From contig NZ_FOVE01000008.1 of NCBI RefSeq assembly GCF_900115065.1, forward strand, positions 1 to 64,000: DNA of 64,000 nt, written 5' to 3'. Source of the DNA: Formivibrio citricus (GTDB lineage Bacteria > Pseudomonadota > Gammaproteobacteria > Burkholderiales > Chitinibacteraceae). The position numbers and the translations under genes are program-made. This document shows, piece by piece, positions 38,334 to 47,123 of the stretch (positions are counted from its first letter, which is position 1; the number at the start of each line of letters is the position of its first letter). The notes beneath the pieces are model-generated. The model ran no database searches and was not told the origin of the DNA. It worked only from the letters and a program-made list of their open reading frames with translations.

Positions 38334-38711
38334 TCAGTGCCGGACAATCAGCAATCCGCGAATGCATTCGATCCGGTTGTAGATTTTTTCAATCGCCAGC
38401 ATCTCCTCGTCAGAGCAGTCGAGCAGCAACTTGAGCTCGGCATCGCGCTTGTCGAGGTCGACGCTCGCGATCACGCCGCACACTCGGCAATCCGCCAGCG
38501 ACTTGCCTTCAGCCGCCACACCCAGCCAGACATCCAGCCCCTCTCCATCAGCGGAAAGCGTTCCTTCCAGGTAACCGTAGTCCAGCGGATAGATGAAATC
38601 CGTGAAGCGCGGATGACGGAAGCCACGCGGGCGGTCGATCACCAGTTGAGATTGCGGCAGCAGCGCATCCAATGCCTGCCAGAAATCGTCGCGATTGTTT
38701 GTTGTGAGCAT
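38334..38711 (-). CDS. short inorganic-pyrophosphatase-like protein
   Basis: Protein of 125 residues, much shorter than the 175-residue bacterial pyrophosphatase, but it keeps recognisable pieces of the fold: VIDRPRGFRHPRFTDFIYPL, DYGYLEGT, DGEGLDVWLG and DLDKRDAELKLLLDCSDEE. The aspartates of DGEGLD match the first two metal ligands; the third lies in the DKRDAELK stretch. These short forms are found in scattered bacteria and their substrate is not settled. It has no operon partner: a LysR gene converges from one side and a CACAGAG repeat lies on the other. Confidence 0.75.
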   Translation of the reverse strand: MLTTNNRDDFWQALDALLPQSQLVIDRPRGFRHPRFTDFIYPLDYGYLEGTLSADGEGLDVWLGVAAEGKSLADCRVCGVIASVDLDKRDAELKLLLDCSDEEMLAIEKIYNRIECIRGLLIVRH

Positions 38712-38731
38712 TCAAAAATCCTGAAAAAGCT

Positions 38732-38868
38732 GTTTAACCACAGAGACACAGAGGCGCAGAGAACCCGGAGGGAAAAGCGCTGCAATCCAGAGTCATTGGA
38801 CGACACCCGATATTTCAAAACCTTCCAGTCTTTGCTTTTCTCCCGATCTCTGTGCCTCTGTGGTGAAA
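38732..38868. repeat. CACAGAG palindromic repeat, complete copy
   Basis: The left arm TTTAACCACAGAGACACAGA and following bases to about 38776 pair with a right arm at 38835-38868 that ends CTCTGTGCCTCTGTGGTGAAA (given here from its last 21 bases minus the final A). The arms are imperfect inverse copies around a 58-base centre. The element fills the gap between the pyrophosphatase-like gene and ispF. Confidence 0.75.
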
Positions 38869-38874
38869 TTGTTT

Positions 38875-39348
38875 TTAGACCGGCAGCAACAGGCAAACCG
38901 CCTGCGCTTCGACGGCCAGCGATTCGCCAACCGGGCCGAGCGTTTCGTAGGTTTTGGCCTTGACGTTGACCTGCGCCGGTTCGACGCCGAGGTCGGCGGC
39001 GATGTTGGCCACCATGGCCGGAATGTGCGGCGCCATTTTAGGGCGCTGGATCAGGATGCTGGCATCGACATTGCCCACGCACCAGCCGGCCTCGCCCACC
39101 CGACGCACCGCCTCGCGCAACAATACCCGACTGTCGGCGCCGGCGAACTCGGCAGCGGTATCGGGAAAATGCCGCCCGATGTCGCCCAGCCCTGCAGCCC
39201 CCAGCACGGCATCGGTAATTGCATGCAGCAAAGCATCGGCATCCGAATGCCCGAGCAAGCCCTTCTCGAACGGAATTTCCACGCCGCCCAGAATCAGCCT
39301 GCGCCCCTCAACCAGCCGGTGCACGTCCCAGCCCTGTCCAATCCGCAT
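38875..39348 (-). CDS. ispF: 2-C-methyl-D-erythritol 2,4-cyclodiphosphate synthase
   Basis: Fifth enzyme of the MEP isoprenoid pathway, 157 residues from the ATG at 39348 after AAAGGATTC. The zinc ligands are in [11 protein letters not shown] and [19 protein letters not shown], and [10 protein letters not shown] is conserved. It is separated from ispD, encoded upstream on the same strand, by a 160-base CACAGAG repeat. In many bacteria ispD and ispF overlap, so the repeat seems to have been inserted into an ispDF unit. Confidence 0.97.
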   Translation of the reverse strand: MRIGQGWDVHRLVEGRRLILGGVEIPFEKGLLGHSDADALLHAITDAVLGAAGLGDIGRHFPDTAAEFAGADSRVLLREAVRRVGEAGWCVGNVDASILIQRPKMAPHIPAMVANIAADLGVEPAQVNVKAKTYETLGPVGESLAVEAQAVCLLLPV

Positions 39349-39390
39349 TTTGAATCCTTTGAAAATCGTGTAACTGCCAAAATTGTCCAA

Positions 39391-39550
39391 AATCCTTCAC
39401 CACAGAGACGCAGAGGCACAGAGAAAAGCGAGAAATTAGCCCTTAAGTGTTTTACTGCCTCACTCATTGGCTGAGGCAATCTCAAGACATAACGGTTTGA
39501 GTTTTCTCTGTGTTCTCTGTGCCTCTGTGGTTCAACCGGGGTTTTAAGGA
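39391..39550. repeat. CACAGAG palindromic repeat between ispD and ispF
   Basis: The left arm (39391-39426, CACCACAGAGACGCAGAGGC) and the right arm (39502-39550, CTCTGTGCCTCTGTGGTTCA) are inverse copies. The centre holds a smaller hairpin, TGCCTCA / TGAGGCA. The right end meets the ispD stop codon. Same family as 38732-38868. Confidence 0.8.
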
Positions 39551-40228
39551 TTATCGGCCCTGCAGAATCAACGCCGCCAGCCGCAGGTCCTGCGGATACG
39601 TCACCTTGAGGTTCCACGGGCTGCCCATGACCAATTGCGGCGCCAGGCCCTGCTTCTCAATGGCGCTCGCCTCGTCGGTAATGTCCGGCCCCATGAAGGA
39701 AGCCAGCGCCGCGATCAGCTCGCCACGGCGGAACATCTGCGGCGTTTGCGCCTGCCACAGGCCGTCACGCGGTTCGGTGCGCGCGATACGGTCGCCGACT
39801 GCAGCCCGCTTCAGGGTATCGGCCACCGGCACGGCCAGGATGCCGCCCACGGCGTCGTCCCGCAATTCGTCGATCATCGCACTGACGTGTTCCGGCTCCA
39901 GGCACGGACGAGCCGCATCGTGCACCAGCGCCCAGTCGTCATCCGCCACAGTTGCCACACGCAGGCCGTTCAAGACCGATTCGGCACGCGTCGCGCCGCC
40001 GCAACGCAATACCTGCAAGCGCGGAAACTCCGACCAGTCGTAGCAATCCCACCACTCGTCGCCAGGGCTGATCACCACACAAACACGCTCGATTTCCGGT
40101 ACGGCAGCAAGCGCGCGGACCGTGTGCCAGATCAGCGGTTTGCCCAGCAGATCGAGATATTGCTTGGGCGTGGCCGCCCCCATGCGCGAGCCGGAACCGG
40201 CCGCCGGGATCAACGCAAAACAGCTCAT
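39551..40228 (-). CDS. ispD: 2-C-methyl-D-erythritol 4-phosphate cytidylyltransferase
   Basis: Third enzyme of the MEP pathway, joining CTP and methylerythritol phosphate. The protein has 225 residues from the ATG at 40228, which overlaps the dnaQ stop by 4 bases. The CTP-binding loop PAAGSGSRMGAATPKQYL, HDAARPCL, the GGILAVPVADTLKRA block and RTEPRDGLWQAQTPQMFR are conserved. Coupling to dnaQ means an isoprenoid gene rides on a replication operon, a layout seen in some betaproteobacteria. Confidence 0.97.
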   Translation of the reverse strand: MSCFALIPAAGSGSRMGAATPKQYLDLLGKPLIWHTVRALAAVPEIERVCVVISPGDEWWDCYDWSEFPRLQVLRCGGATRAESVLNGLRVATVADDDWALVHDAARPCLEPEHVSAMIDELRDDAVGGILAVPVADTLKRAAVGDRIARTEPRDGLWQAQTPQMFRRGELIAALASFMGPDITDEASAIEKQGLAPQLVMGSPWNLKVTYPQDLRLAALILQGR

Positions 40229-40965
40229 GCCGCTGCCTCGACTTGCGGCGGGTTTTCGAGCGCTCGCCACATGCAGGTACCTTTGACGCTCTTGTCCAGC
40301 GTATCCAGGTAAGCCGCATGCTCGGCCAGCTCTTCCTCGCTCGCCGGCAGTACTTTCAGTGGCCCATTGGGACGGAAGGCCGTCGCCTGGCCGGCCTCGC
40401 CGCCGGAGCTGGCTGCGCCGCCGAAATCGATCAGCAGGCTGTCCTGTCCGCGCGTGAGGCACAGGTAAACCTCGGCAAGCAACTCACAGTCGATCAGCGC
40501 GCCGTGCAGCACCCGGTTGCTGCGGTCGACCTCGAAGCGGTCGCACAACGCATCCAGGTTGTTGCGCTTGCCCGGGAACTGGTCTTTGGCCAGCGCCAGC
40601 GTATCGACGATGCCGCTGACGTGATCGGTGATCTTGCCAAGCCCCAGGCGCTCCAGCTCCATGTTGAGATAGCCGACATCGAACGGCGCGTTGTGGATGA
40701 TCAACTCTGCGCCGCGCACAAAATCGAGAAACTCGTGCGCGATGTCGGCAAATTTCGGCTTGTCGGCCAGGAATTCCTGCGTCAGGCCGTGCACATTGAG
40801 CGCGCCCTCTTCGCTTTCACGTTCCGGGTTGATGTAGCGGTGCAAATGGTGCTCTGGTGGCGATACCTTGCGGTTGAGCATCTCTACCGCAGCAATTTCC
40901 AGAATGCGGTTGCCGTCCTCGACGCGCAGACCGGTTGTTTCGGTATCCAGAATGATTTGTCGCAC
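40225..40965 (-). CDS. dnaQ: DNA polymerase III epsilon subunit
   Basis: Proofreading 3'-5' exonuclease of the replicative polymerase, 246 residues from a GTG at 40965. The DEDDh residues lie in LDTETTGLRVEDG, IHNAPFDVGYLNMEL and HGALIDCELLAEVYL. The C-terminal third, which binds the polymerase alpha subunit, is present. It is in a minus-strand run methyltransferase - rnhA - small Cys protein - dnaQ - ispD with very short gaps or overlaps. Confidence 0.96.
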   Translation of the reverse strand: MRQIILDTETTGLRVEDGNRILEIAAVEMLNRKVSPPEHHLHRYINPERESEEGALNVHGLTQEFLADKPKFADIAHEFLDFVRGAELIIHNAPFDVGYLNMELERLGLGKITDHVSGIVDTLALAKDQFPGKRNNLDALCDRFEVDRSNRVLHGALIDCELLAEVYLCLTRGQDSLLIDFGGAASSGGEAGQATAFRPNGPLKVLPASEEELAEHAAYLDTLDKSVKGTCMWRALENPPQVEAAA

Positions 40966-40971
40966 GGAAAC

Positions 40972-41187
40972 TCAGTCCTTCAGATAATGGTGCAAATCGC
41001 CCCAAGGCTTGCCGGCCTCGAGCAGCGCGGCGCGCGGCACGTACTGGAAATGTGCACCGCATGCGCAGGAGATCGATTCTCCCGCCATGAAAGGCGCGTA
41101 ATTGGCATCTTCCCAGGCCAGATTTTCCGCCTTGTGTTCAGCGCACATGGGGCAATAACGGGGAAGCACATCCGATAGAAAAATCAT
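40972..41187 (-). CDS. small zinc-ribbon-like hypothetical protein
   Basis: Protein of 71 residues between rnhA and dnaQ. Two Cys pairs, CPMC near residue 12 and CAC near residue 42, suggest a small zinc-binding fold. The start follows a strong AGAGGAGGACAAT site and the stop is only 6 bases before dnaQ, so it is a real, co-translated gene. The function is unknown; the family was not recognised beyond the Cys pattern. Confidence 0.8.
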   Translation of the reverse strand: MIFLSDVLPRYCPMCAEHKAENLAWEDANYAPFMAGESISCACGAHFQYVPRAALLEAGKPWGDLHHYLKD

Positions 41188-41206
41188 ATTGTCCTCCTCT
41201 TTCGGT

Positions 41207-41650
41207 TCATACGCGGCTCAGGACACCGCGATTGGCCAATTCGTCGGCCCGTTCATTGAATTCATGCCCGGCGTGACCCTTGACCCAGCGCCAGTCGATG
41301 CGGTGGCGCTGTTGTGCTTCGTCAAGTTTCAGCCACAGATCGGCGTTCTTGACCGGTTTCTTGTCGGCCGTCTTCCAGCCGTTTTTCTTCCAGCCGTGAA
41401 TCCAGGTCGTGATGCCGTTCTTCACATACTGCGAATCGGTATGCAGGATGATCGCACAGGGCCGGCTCAGCGTATTCAGCGCGGAGATCACGGCCAGCAA
41501 TTCCATGCGGTTGTTGGTCGTTTCCGGCTCGCCGCCGAAGAGTTCCTTTTCGTGTCCGTTGCAGCGCAGCAGCGCGCCCCAGCCACCGGGGCCGGGGTTG
41601 CCCTTGCAGGCGCCGTCGGTGTAAATCTCGACTTGGGTCAATTGAGTCAT
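41207..41650 (-). CDS. rnhA: ribonuclease HI
   Basis: Degrades the RNA strand of RNA-DNA hybrids. The protein has 147 residues from the ATG at 41650, which overlaps the methyltransferase stop by 4 bases. The four catalytic acidic residues are in [35 protein letters not shown] and [11 protein letters not shown]. The conserved gene order with dnaQ and gloB matches E. coli. Confidence 0.97.
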   Translation of the reverse strand: MTQLTQVEIYTDGACKGNPGPGGWGALLRCNGHEKELFGGEPETTNNRMELLAVISALNTLSRPCAIILHTDSQYVKNGITTWIHGWKKNGWKTADKKPVKNADLWLKLDEAQQRHRIDWRWVKGHAGHEFNERADELANRGVLSRV

Positions 41651-42381
41651 TCCGAATCTTTGATGATGGGTGTTTTTTCCGCTACGGCGGCAGGTTTGGC
41701 TTTGGCGGAAGGCACGCGTCGCCACTGCGGCTCGATGACGCGCATACCCCTGACGCGCTTGACGACATTGAGGCAATACACGCTGCCCGCTGCCGGCCAC
41801 CAGCGGTCGCCAGCCAGCTCCAGGAAGCGGGTACGATTCAGCCAGGAGTCCCGTTGCAGCGGCAAGCTGTAACAAAGGTATTCGCCGCGAATGGTTTCCA
41901 GCCCCAGCAGGGCCAGCCAGTCCTTCAGCCGTGGCAAGGAAAGTGCATTGCCCTGCCAGGGCGAACCGGCTTCTTCCGCCCCGGGCTTGAAACGGCGCAG
42001 CCCCCACAGACTCCAGGGATTGAAGCCGGTAATCAGTAAACGCCCTTCCGGCATCAACACCCGCGCCGCCTCGCGCAGCACGGCATGCGGGTCTTTCACG
42101 AAATCCAGCACATGCGGCAACGCAACCAGGTCAAGACTTTGCTCGGCAAACGGTAACTGGTCGGGCGCGCAACGCAATTGCACGCCGGAAGCCAACCCTG
42201 CCGTGGCACGCCAAGGCATGCGATTCGTCTGCAGGCACTGGATCTGCGGCAATTCGAGCTGCACCGCGCGATAACCGAATATGTCGGCCGCCTCGCGGCC
42301 GAACCATGCGTTTTCTTCGTCGGCCAAATACTGCCCTAGCGGCGTAGCCAGCCAATCGGCAAAATGATCGAGTCGGGTCAT
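41647..42381 (-). CDS. SAM-dependent methyltransferase, YafS-like
   Basis: Class I methyltransferase of 244 residues. The post-I region [20 protein letters not shown] and [20 protein letters not shown] are typical of the Methyltransf_11 fold, but the glycine-rich SAM loop is weak. It holds the place of E. coli yafS between gloB and rnhA, and the two proteins share the WSLWGLRR-type motif expected there. The substrate is unknown. It is divergent from gloB with start codons 34 bases apart. Confidence 0.88.
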   Translation of the reverse strand: MTRLDHFADWLATPLGQYLADEENAWFGREAADIFGYRAVQLELPQIQCLQTNRMPWRATAGLASGVQLRCAPDQLPFAEQSLDLVALPHVLDFVKDPHAVLREAARVLMPEGRLLITGFNPWSLWGLRRFKPGAEEAGSPWQGNALSLPRLKDWLALLGLETIRGEYLCYSLPLQRDSWLNRTRFLELAGDRWWPAAGSVYCLNVVKRVRGMRVIEPQWRRVPSAKAKPAAVAEKTPIIKDSE

Positions 42382-42414
42382 TTGGAACCCTTCCGATCAG
42401 GGAGCCTGTACGTC

Positions 42415-43167
42415 ATGTTGAGCATCCACCCTCTGCCAAGCCTGGAGACCAATTATATCTGGGTTTTGCAGCAAGGCCGTTCCGCCGTTGCTGTCGACCC
42501 CGGCGATGCCGCGCCGCTCGTCGAATATCTGCAGCAAAACCAGCTGGAACTGCGGGCCATACTGGTGACGCATCGTCATGCCGACCACACGGACGGGCTC
42601 CCCGCGCTGCACCACGCGTTTCCCGCTCCGGTCCATGGCCCCGCCACGATTCCCGGCGTCACCCATCCGGTCCGCGACGGCGACACGCTCCGCCTCCTCG
42701 ACCGGGATTGGCGCGTGCTCGCCACGCCGGGCCATACCGACGAGCATGTCGCCTATTATGGCGACGGCGCACTGTTCTGCGGCGACGTCCTGTTCGGCGC
42801 AGGCTGCGGGCGCATTTTCGACGGCACACCGCAAGAAATGTACGCATCGCTGATGAAGCTCAACGCGCTCCCGCCGGATACCCTCGTCTATAGCGCGCAC
42901 GAATACACGCTACCCAACCTGCGCTTTGCCGCTGCCGTGGAACCCGGCAATCCGGTCATCGCCCGGCGCATCGCGCTGGACCAGGAAAAAATCGCCCATG
43001 GACAGCCCACCCAGCCTTCGGCGCTTGCAGACGAACAAGCCACCAATCCTTTCCTGCGCTGCGACGTACCCGAAGTCATCGCCAATGCGCGCCTTCACAT
43101 GCCGCAAGCACATACTCCAACCGAAGTTTTTGCTGCCTTGCGAGAGTGGAAAAACCATTTTAAATAG
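42415..43167 (+). CDS. gloB: hydroxyacylglutathione hydrolase (glyoxalase II)
   Basis: Hydrolyses S-D-lactoylglutathione to D-lactate and glutathione in methylglyoxal detoxification. The protein has 250 residues from the ATG at 42415, with GGGAG upstream. The binuclear metal motif THRHADHTDG, ATPGHTDEHVAYY, LFCGDVLFGAGCGR and YSAHEYTLPNLRFA are intact. The following gene is mltD, giving the same mltD-gloB adjacency as in E. coli, though with reversed order relative to transcription. Confidence 0.96.
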   Translation: MLSIHPLPSLETNYIWVLQQGRSAVAVDPGDAAPLVEYLQQNQLELRAILVTHRHADHTDGLPALHHAFPAPVHGPATIPGVTHPVRDGDTLRLLDRDWRVLATPGHTDEHVAYYGDGALFCGDVLFGAGCGRIFDGTPQEMYASLMKLNALPPDTLVYSAHEYTLPNLRFAAAVEPGNPVIARRIALDQEKIAHGQPTQPSALADEQATNPFLRCDVPEVIANARLHMPQAHTPTEVFAALREWKNHFK

Positions 43168-43237
43168 TGGGTTATGCATTGACGCAGCGCCCTTGCGTCG
43201 TTAACATCCCAAGCTATTCAGCACCAAGGGCATCCCC

Positions 43238-44848
43238 ATGAAGTATCGACTGCTTGCCGGATTGCTGGCTACGCTCTGCGCCAGCGCCTTCGCTTCGGAA
43301 CAAGCCGCCGGAATCAGCATTTCGCGACTTGATTACCAACTCAGCAGCACGGCTCTCACCTTCAAGGAACCCTCCAAGCCCACCCCGGAAGAGGTTGCCA
43401 GCCTCTCCAGCACGCTCTTCACCGAGGCACAAGATCAGGCGGAGGAAAAGCAGACGCTGAACATCGCCGATGCCGCGAAGCATCCCGACTTGTGGTCAAG
43501 AATCCGCACCGGCTTCCGGATGCCCGATCTCGATTCGCCGACCGTGCGCAAGTGGGAACAGTATTACGCAAACCGTCCGGACTACCTGAACCGCATCATC
43601 GAGCGCGGCAGCCGTTACCTTTACCACGTGGTCGAAGAAGTGGAAAAACGCGGCATGCCGATGGAAATCGCCCTCCTGCCAATGATCGAGAGCGCCTACA
43701 ACCCCAAGGCAGAATCCTCTGCGCGCGCATCCGGAATGTGGCAGTTCATCCCGGAAACCGGCAAGCGCTACGGCCTGGAACGTACCTGGTGGTACGACGG
43801 TCGGCGCGACGTAGTCGCCGCCACCTCGGCTGCGCTGGACTACCTGACTGAAATCCACGGCATGTTCGGCGACTGGCAGCTCGCGCTCGCCTCCTACAAC
43901 TGGGGCGAAAATGCCGTAGCCCGCGCCGTAGCCAAAAACCAGAACGCAGGGCTTTCGACCACCTATTCCGATCTGCGCATGCCGGTCGAGACCGCCAACT
44001 ACGTTCCGAAGCTGATGGCCGTACGCAACATCATCGCCAACCCTTCGGCTTATGGCATCGAAATCGCCGACGTCCCCAACAAACCCTATTTCAAAGCCAT
44101 CGAAAACAACCGGCACATGGATGTCAGGGTCGCAGCCCAACTCGCCGAAATTCCCGTCGCCGAACTGCTGCGTCTCAATCCCGGCTTCATGCGCCCGGTC
44201 ATCGCCCAGAAAGACGAACGAAAATTGGTTCTGCCCGCAGACAAGGTGGAAACCTTCCAGACCAACCTGGCGAAATACGACAAGCCGCTACTTAACTGGC
44301 AACCCTATGTCACGCGCAAGGGCGAAGACCTGAGCAGGCTGGCAGGCCAATTCGGCATCTCGCTGGCCGAACTCAAGAACGTCAATGACATTCCAGCCAA
44401 GGCGCGCGTTGCGGCCGGCCAGACCATCCTGGTTCCCAAGGTCGAACACCTCGACGTTTCTGACAGGCAGACGCTGGCAGCCCTTGCTTCCAACCGCTTG
44501 GCAGACCCAGTAGACCGCGGGGAAAACGACCAACCGAGCGCGGCGAAAAACTTTACGCAGCACCGCGTAGCCCGCGGCGAGACCGCGTTCAGCATCGCCA
44601 AGCGCTACCACATCAGCGTCGCGCAGTTGCGCGCCATGAACGGCAAGAAAAACAACCGCGTCGCCGTCGGCGAGACCCTGCGCATCGCCGCGGCACCGGC
44701 GCAAACCAGAAAGCAATATGTCGCCAAGCGCGGCGATACGGTGGCAGCCGTGGCCAAGCGTTTCAATGTCGCCGCCGTCGATCTGATGAAGTGGAACAAT
44801 CTGGAGCACGCCAACCTGCAACCTGGCTCCCGAATCGTGATTCATTGA
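43238..44848 (+). CDS. mltD: membrane-bound lytic murein transglycosylase D
   Basis: Cleaves glycan strands of peptidoglycan in the periplasm, giving 1,6-anhydro ends. The protein has 536 residues: signal peptide 1-19 (LLAGLLATLCASAFA) without a proper lipobox, an SLT domain with the catalytic Glu in LLPMIESAYNPKAES and SGMWQFIPETGKRYGL, then three LysM repeats (about 350-395, 430-473 and 485-536) that bind glycan. Three LysM repeats is one more than in E. coli MltD. It ends at a perfect terminator. Confidence 0.95.
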   Translation: MKYRLLAGLLATLCASAFASEQAAGISISRLDYQLSSTALTFKEPSKPTPEEVASLSSTLFTEAQDQAEEKQTLNIADAAKHPDLWSRIRTGFRMPDLDSPTVRKWEQYYANRPDYLNRIIERGSRYLYHVVEEVEKRGMPMEIALLPMIESAYNPKAESSARASGMWQFIPETGKRYGLERTWWYDGRRDVVAATSAALDYLTEIHGMFGDWQLALASYNWGENAVARAVAKNQNAGLSTTYSDLRMPVETANYVPKLMAVRNIIANPSAYGIEIADVPNKPYFKAIENNRHMDVRVAAQLAEIPVAELLRLNPGFMRPVIAQKDERKLVLPADKVETFQTNLAKYDKPLLNWQPYVTRKGEDLSRLAGQFGISLAELKNVNDIPAKARVAAGQTILVPKVEHLDVSDRQTLAALASNRLADPVDRGENDQPSAAKNFTQHRVARGETAFSIAKRYHISVAQLRAMNGKKNNRVAVGETLRIAAAPAQTRKQYVAKRGDTVAAVAKRFNVAAVDLMKWNNLEHANLQPGSRIVIH

Positions 44849-44864
44849 TCCTGTCGCCTCAAAC

Positions 44865-44894
44865 AAAAACGCCACGGCATGCCGTGGCGTTTTT
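44865..44894. terminator. terminator after mltD
   Basis: AAAAACGCCACGGC and GCCGTGGCGTTTTT form a perfect 14-base stem around a 2-base centre, 17 bases after the mltD stop codon. It works in both directions. Confidence 0.92.
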
Positions 44895-44932
44895 GTTGAG
44901 TGCTGTAGATTCGGTCAAATCATGCTTGAACT

Positions 44933-45009
44933 CGTCACCCCGGCGCAGGCCGGGGTCCAGTGGCTTGATTCAGTGTTGCAACTGGATACCGGCCTGCGCC
45001 GGTATGACG
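44933..45009. repeat. short palindromic repeat of the CCGGCGCAGGCCGG type
   Basis: CGTCACCCCGGCGCAGGCCG (from 44933) and the inverse ending GGCCTGCGCCGGTATGACG (to 45009) flank a 19-base centre. Translating it gives the RRRPGSS and WIPACAGMT strings familiar from spurious proteins in many proteobacteria, which marks it as a widespread non-coding repeat. Confidence 0.8.
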
Positions 45010-45051
45010 ACGAAAATTCAAACTTCACCGGACCGGATCAATAAGCAGCGC

Positions 45052-45615
45052 TCAGTTGGCGCGCTTCTTGAATTCGCCGGTACGGGTATCGATTTCGATC
45101 TTTTCGTCGGATTCGATGAACGCAGCCACTTGCAGCTCATAGCCGTTAGCCAGCTTGGCGGTCTTCATTACCTTGCCGGAAGTGTCGCCACGGGCGGCCG
45201 GCTCAGTGTAAGCCACGGTACGGACGATGGTGGTCGGCAGTTCAACGGAAATCGCCTTGCCTTCGTAGAAGGTCACTTCGCAGACATCGTTCATGCCGTC
45301 TTCGATGAAGTTCAGCGTATCGCCGAGATTGTCCTTTTCCACTTCGTACTGGTTGTACTCGGTGTCCATGAACACGAACATCGGATCGGCGAAGTAGGAA
45401 TAGGTGCAATCCTTCTTGTCCAGCACCACGACGTCGAACTTTTCGTCGGCCTTGTACACGGCTTCGGAAGGCGCGTCGGTGAGCAGGTTCTTCATCTTCA
45501 TCTTCACAACAGCGGAGTTACGGCCCGACTTGTTGTATTCAGCCTTTTGCACCACGAGCGGCTGACCATCGACCATGATCACGTTGCCGGCGCGGAGTTC
45601 TTGAGCGGTTTTCAT
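45052..45615 (-). CDS. efp: elongation factor P
   Basis: Relieves ribosome stalling at polyproline. The protein has 187 residues, with the three-domain EF-P layout and the C-terminal signature. The loop that enters the peptidyl-transferase centre reads [13 protein letters not shown], so residue 32 is Arg instead of the Lys34 of E. coli. Arg32 is the site rhamnosylated by EarP in betaproteobacteria and Pseudomonas. The earP gene lies 46 bases upstream in the same direction, which fits this. Confidence 0.97.
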   Translation of the reverse strand: MKTAQELRAGNVIMVDGQPLVVQKAEYNKSGRNSAVVKMKMKNLLTDAPSEAVYKADEKFDVVVLDKKDCTYSYFADPMFVFMDTEYNQYEVEKDNLGDTLNFIEDGMNDVCEVTFYEGKAISVELPTTIVRTVAYTEPAARGDTSGKVMKTAKLANGYELQVAAFIESDEKIEIDTRTGEFKKRAN

Positions 45616-45661
45616 GCTTGAGCAGTCCTGTTACAGCGGGTTGGGTTAGAAAAACAACCCG

Positions 45662-46783
45662 TTATTGTACCTTGCCGGAAACAAATTTGACCAGATTGGC
45701 AGCCAGATCCCCGTTCGCCGTCAGTCGGACCACCCAGGCTTGCGCATGCGCCTGCAACAAAGGCAGCGCCACCTCAAACGACGGCCATGCCTTGTCCGCG
45801 CTCTCGCCCACGTTCCAGGCCAGCCAGAAATTACGCAAGGACACAGCCGCTTCCGTATCCATCCCGGCAACATAGCGGTCCATGTATGCCGTCAGCTTGT
45901 GGTGGTGCGCTTCGTCGTCCTGCGGATAGATATGCCAGACAAACGGACGGGCAGCCCATTGGGCACGCACGAAGCTGTCCTCACCGCGCACGAAATTGAG
46001 GTCGCAGCTCCACAACAGGCGGTCGTAGTCGTCCTGCGGCAACATCGGCAGGCAAGTCAGCGTCAGCGCCCCGCTCCGGACGGTCTCTCCGGGATTCAAG
46101 CCGGGCGCCGCCAAGGCTTGGCGAACCTGCGGCAACAGACGCCCTTCGGGCAGGAACGCATGCACCGGACGCCCCGCCGCGCTCCAGCCGCGAAGCAACC
46201 CGGCCAGCGCCGGGTTCTCATAGGCGAAAAGCGAAATCGCCAGCGCTCCTTCGTTAACCGGGGCAAAGCGCGAAAGGAAAGCCGCACCATCGGCTGGCGA
46301 CCACTGCGCTCTCGCGGCGCGCATGACCGCCTCGCCTGGCACTCCGCCGGTCCTGCCGGAAAAACCCGGAAAAAAGAAATACTTGGCCAGCCCGGCCTGC
46401 GGTGAAACCAGGCCATGACAGCCCTCCACCCAGTCTTCGGCGGAAAGATATTCCAAGTTGATCCAGACCGGCTTGGCGGCACGCATACGCGCTACGTAAC
46501 CGGGAGGCAACTCGCAGGCAAAAGCCTCGACCACGACATCGGCAGGCTCGGCTTGGGGAAACGGATCGCTCCAGCGGCAAACGATCACGCCCTGGCATGG
46601 CTGCTCATCGAGCGCCGGATCAATCTCCGGCTGGATACGCGCAAAACTTGCCAGATCGTCGACCCACAGCCGGACCAGCAGCCCATGCTCCTGCGCCAAT
46701 TGCCGCGCCAGACGCCAGCAAACGCCGATATCGCCGAAATTGTCGACTACCGTACAGAAAATGTCCCAGCGCCCAATTGACAT
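45662..46783 (-). CDS. earP: EF-P arginine 32 rhamnosyltransferase
   Basis: GT-B glycosyltransferase that attaches rhamnose from dTDP-rhamnose to Arg32 of EF-P. The protein has 373 residues from the ATG at 46783; the frame extends 17 codons further without a ribosome binding site. The N-terminal WDIFCTVVDNFGDIGVCWRL contains the catalytic aspartates, and the C-terminal NFVRGEDSFVRAQWAARPFV and WHIYPQDDEAHHHKL bind the nucleotide sugar. It forms an earP-efp unit. Confidence 0.96.
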   Translation of the reverse strand: MSIGRWDIFCTVVDNFGDIGVCWRLARQLAQEHGLLVRLWVDDLASFARIQPEIDPALDEQPCQGVIVCRWSDPFPQAEPADVVVEAFACELPPGYVARMRAAKPVWINLEYLSAEDWVEGCHGLVSPQAGLAKYFFFPGFSGRTGGVPGEAVMRAARAQWSPADGAAFLSRFAPVNEGALAISLFAYENPALAGLLRGWSAAGRPVHAFLPEGRLLPQVRQALAAPGLNPGETVRSGALTLTCLPMLPQDDYDRLLWSCDLNFVRGEDSFVRAQWAARPFVWHIYPQDDEAHHHKLTAYMDRYVAGMDTEAAVSLRNFWLAWNVGESADKAWPSFEVALPLLQAHAQAWVVRLTANGDLAANLVKFVSGKVQ

Positions 46784-46845
46784 AAATGAAGTCCGATCAA
46801 AACCGATCCCGTGAAGATACCCAAGACGGAGCAAAAATCAATCGT

Positions 46846-46996
46846 CTCAGAACCTGTTCACAATCTGTCGCGAGAAGCCGTCAGCGGGGTGAAGAGCAGC
46901 GCAAAAACCGGAGTGTACAAGGAGTACATGAGGATTTTGAGCAGGGCATGAGCCCCGATCACGGCTTCGCAGCAAGATTGTGAATCAGGTTCTCAG
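46846..46996. repeat. 151-base palindromic element (CAGAACCTG family)
   Basis: CTCAGAACCTGTTCACAATC and following bases at 46846-46881 pair imperfectly with 46961-46996, which ends TGAATCAGGTTCTCAG. The centre carries GTGTACAAGGAGTACATGAG. CTCAG occurs directly at both ends and could be a target duplication. The rest of the 340-base gap between earP and ndh shows no gene. Confidence 0.75.
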
Positions 46997-47123
46997 CCAA
47001 CCCGATCAATATCATGGGTATTTTTGCCGGCCTCTGCGTGACATAGTTGCGCCCGCGCGAAGCGCATTGCTTTTTATTCTCATTTACAATTAGATCAATT
47101 GAAAAAGCAACAGCGGAGACAAC

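Noticed and set aside
44791-45621. 276-codon frame across mltD end, repeat and efp
   Set aside because: Made of mltD 3' sequence in another frame, a REP-like repeat and the antisense of efp.
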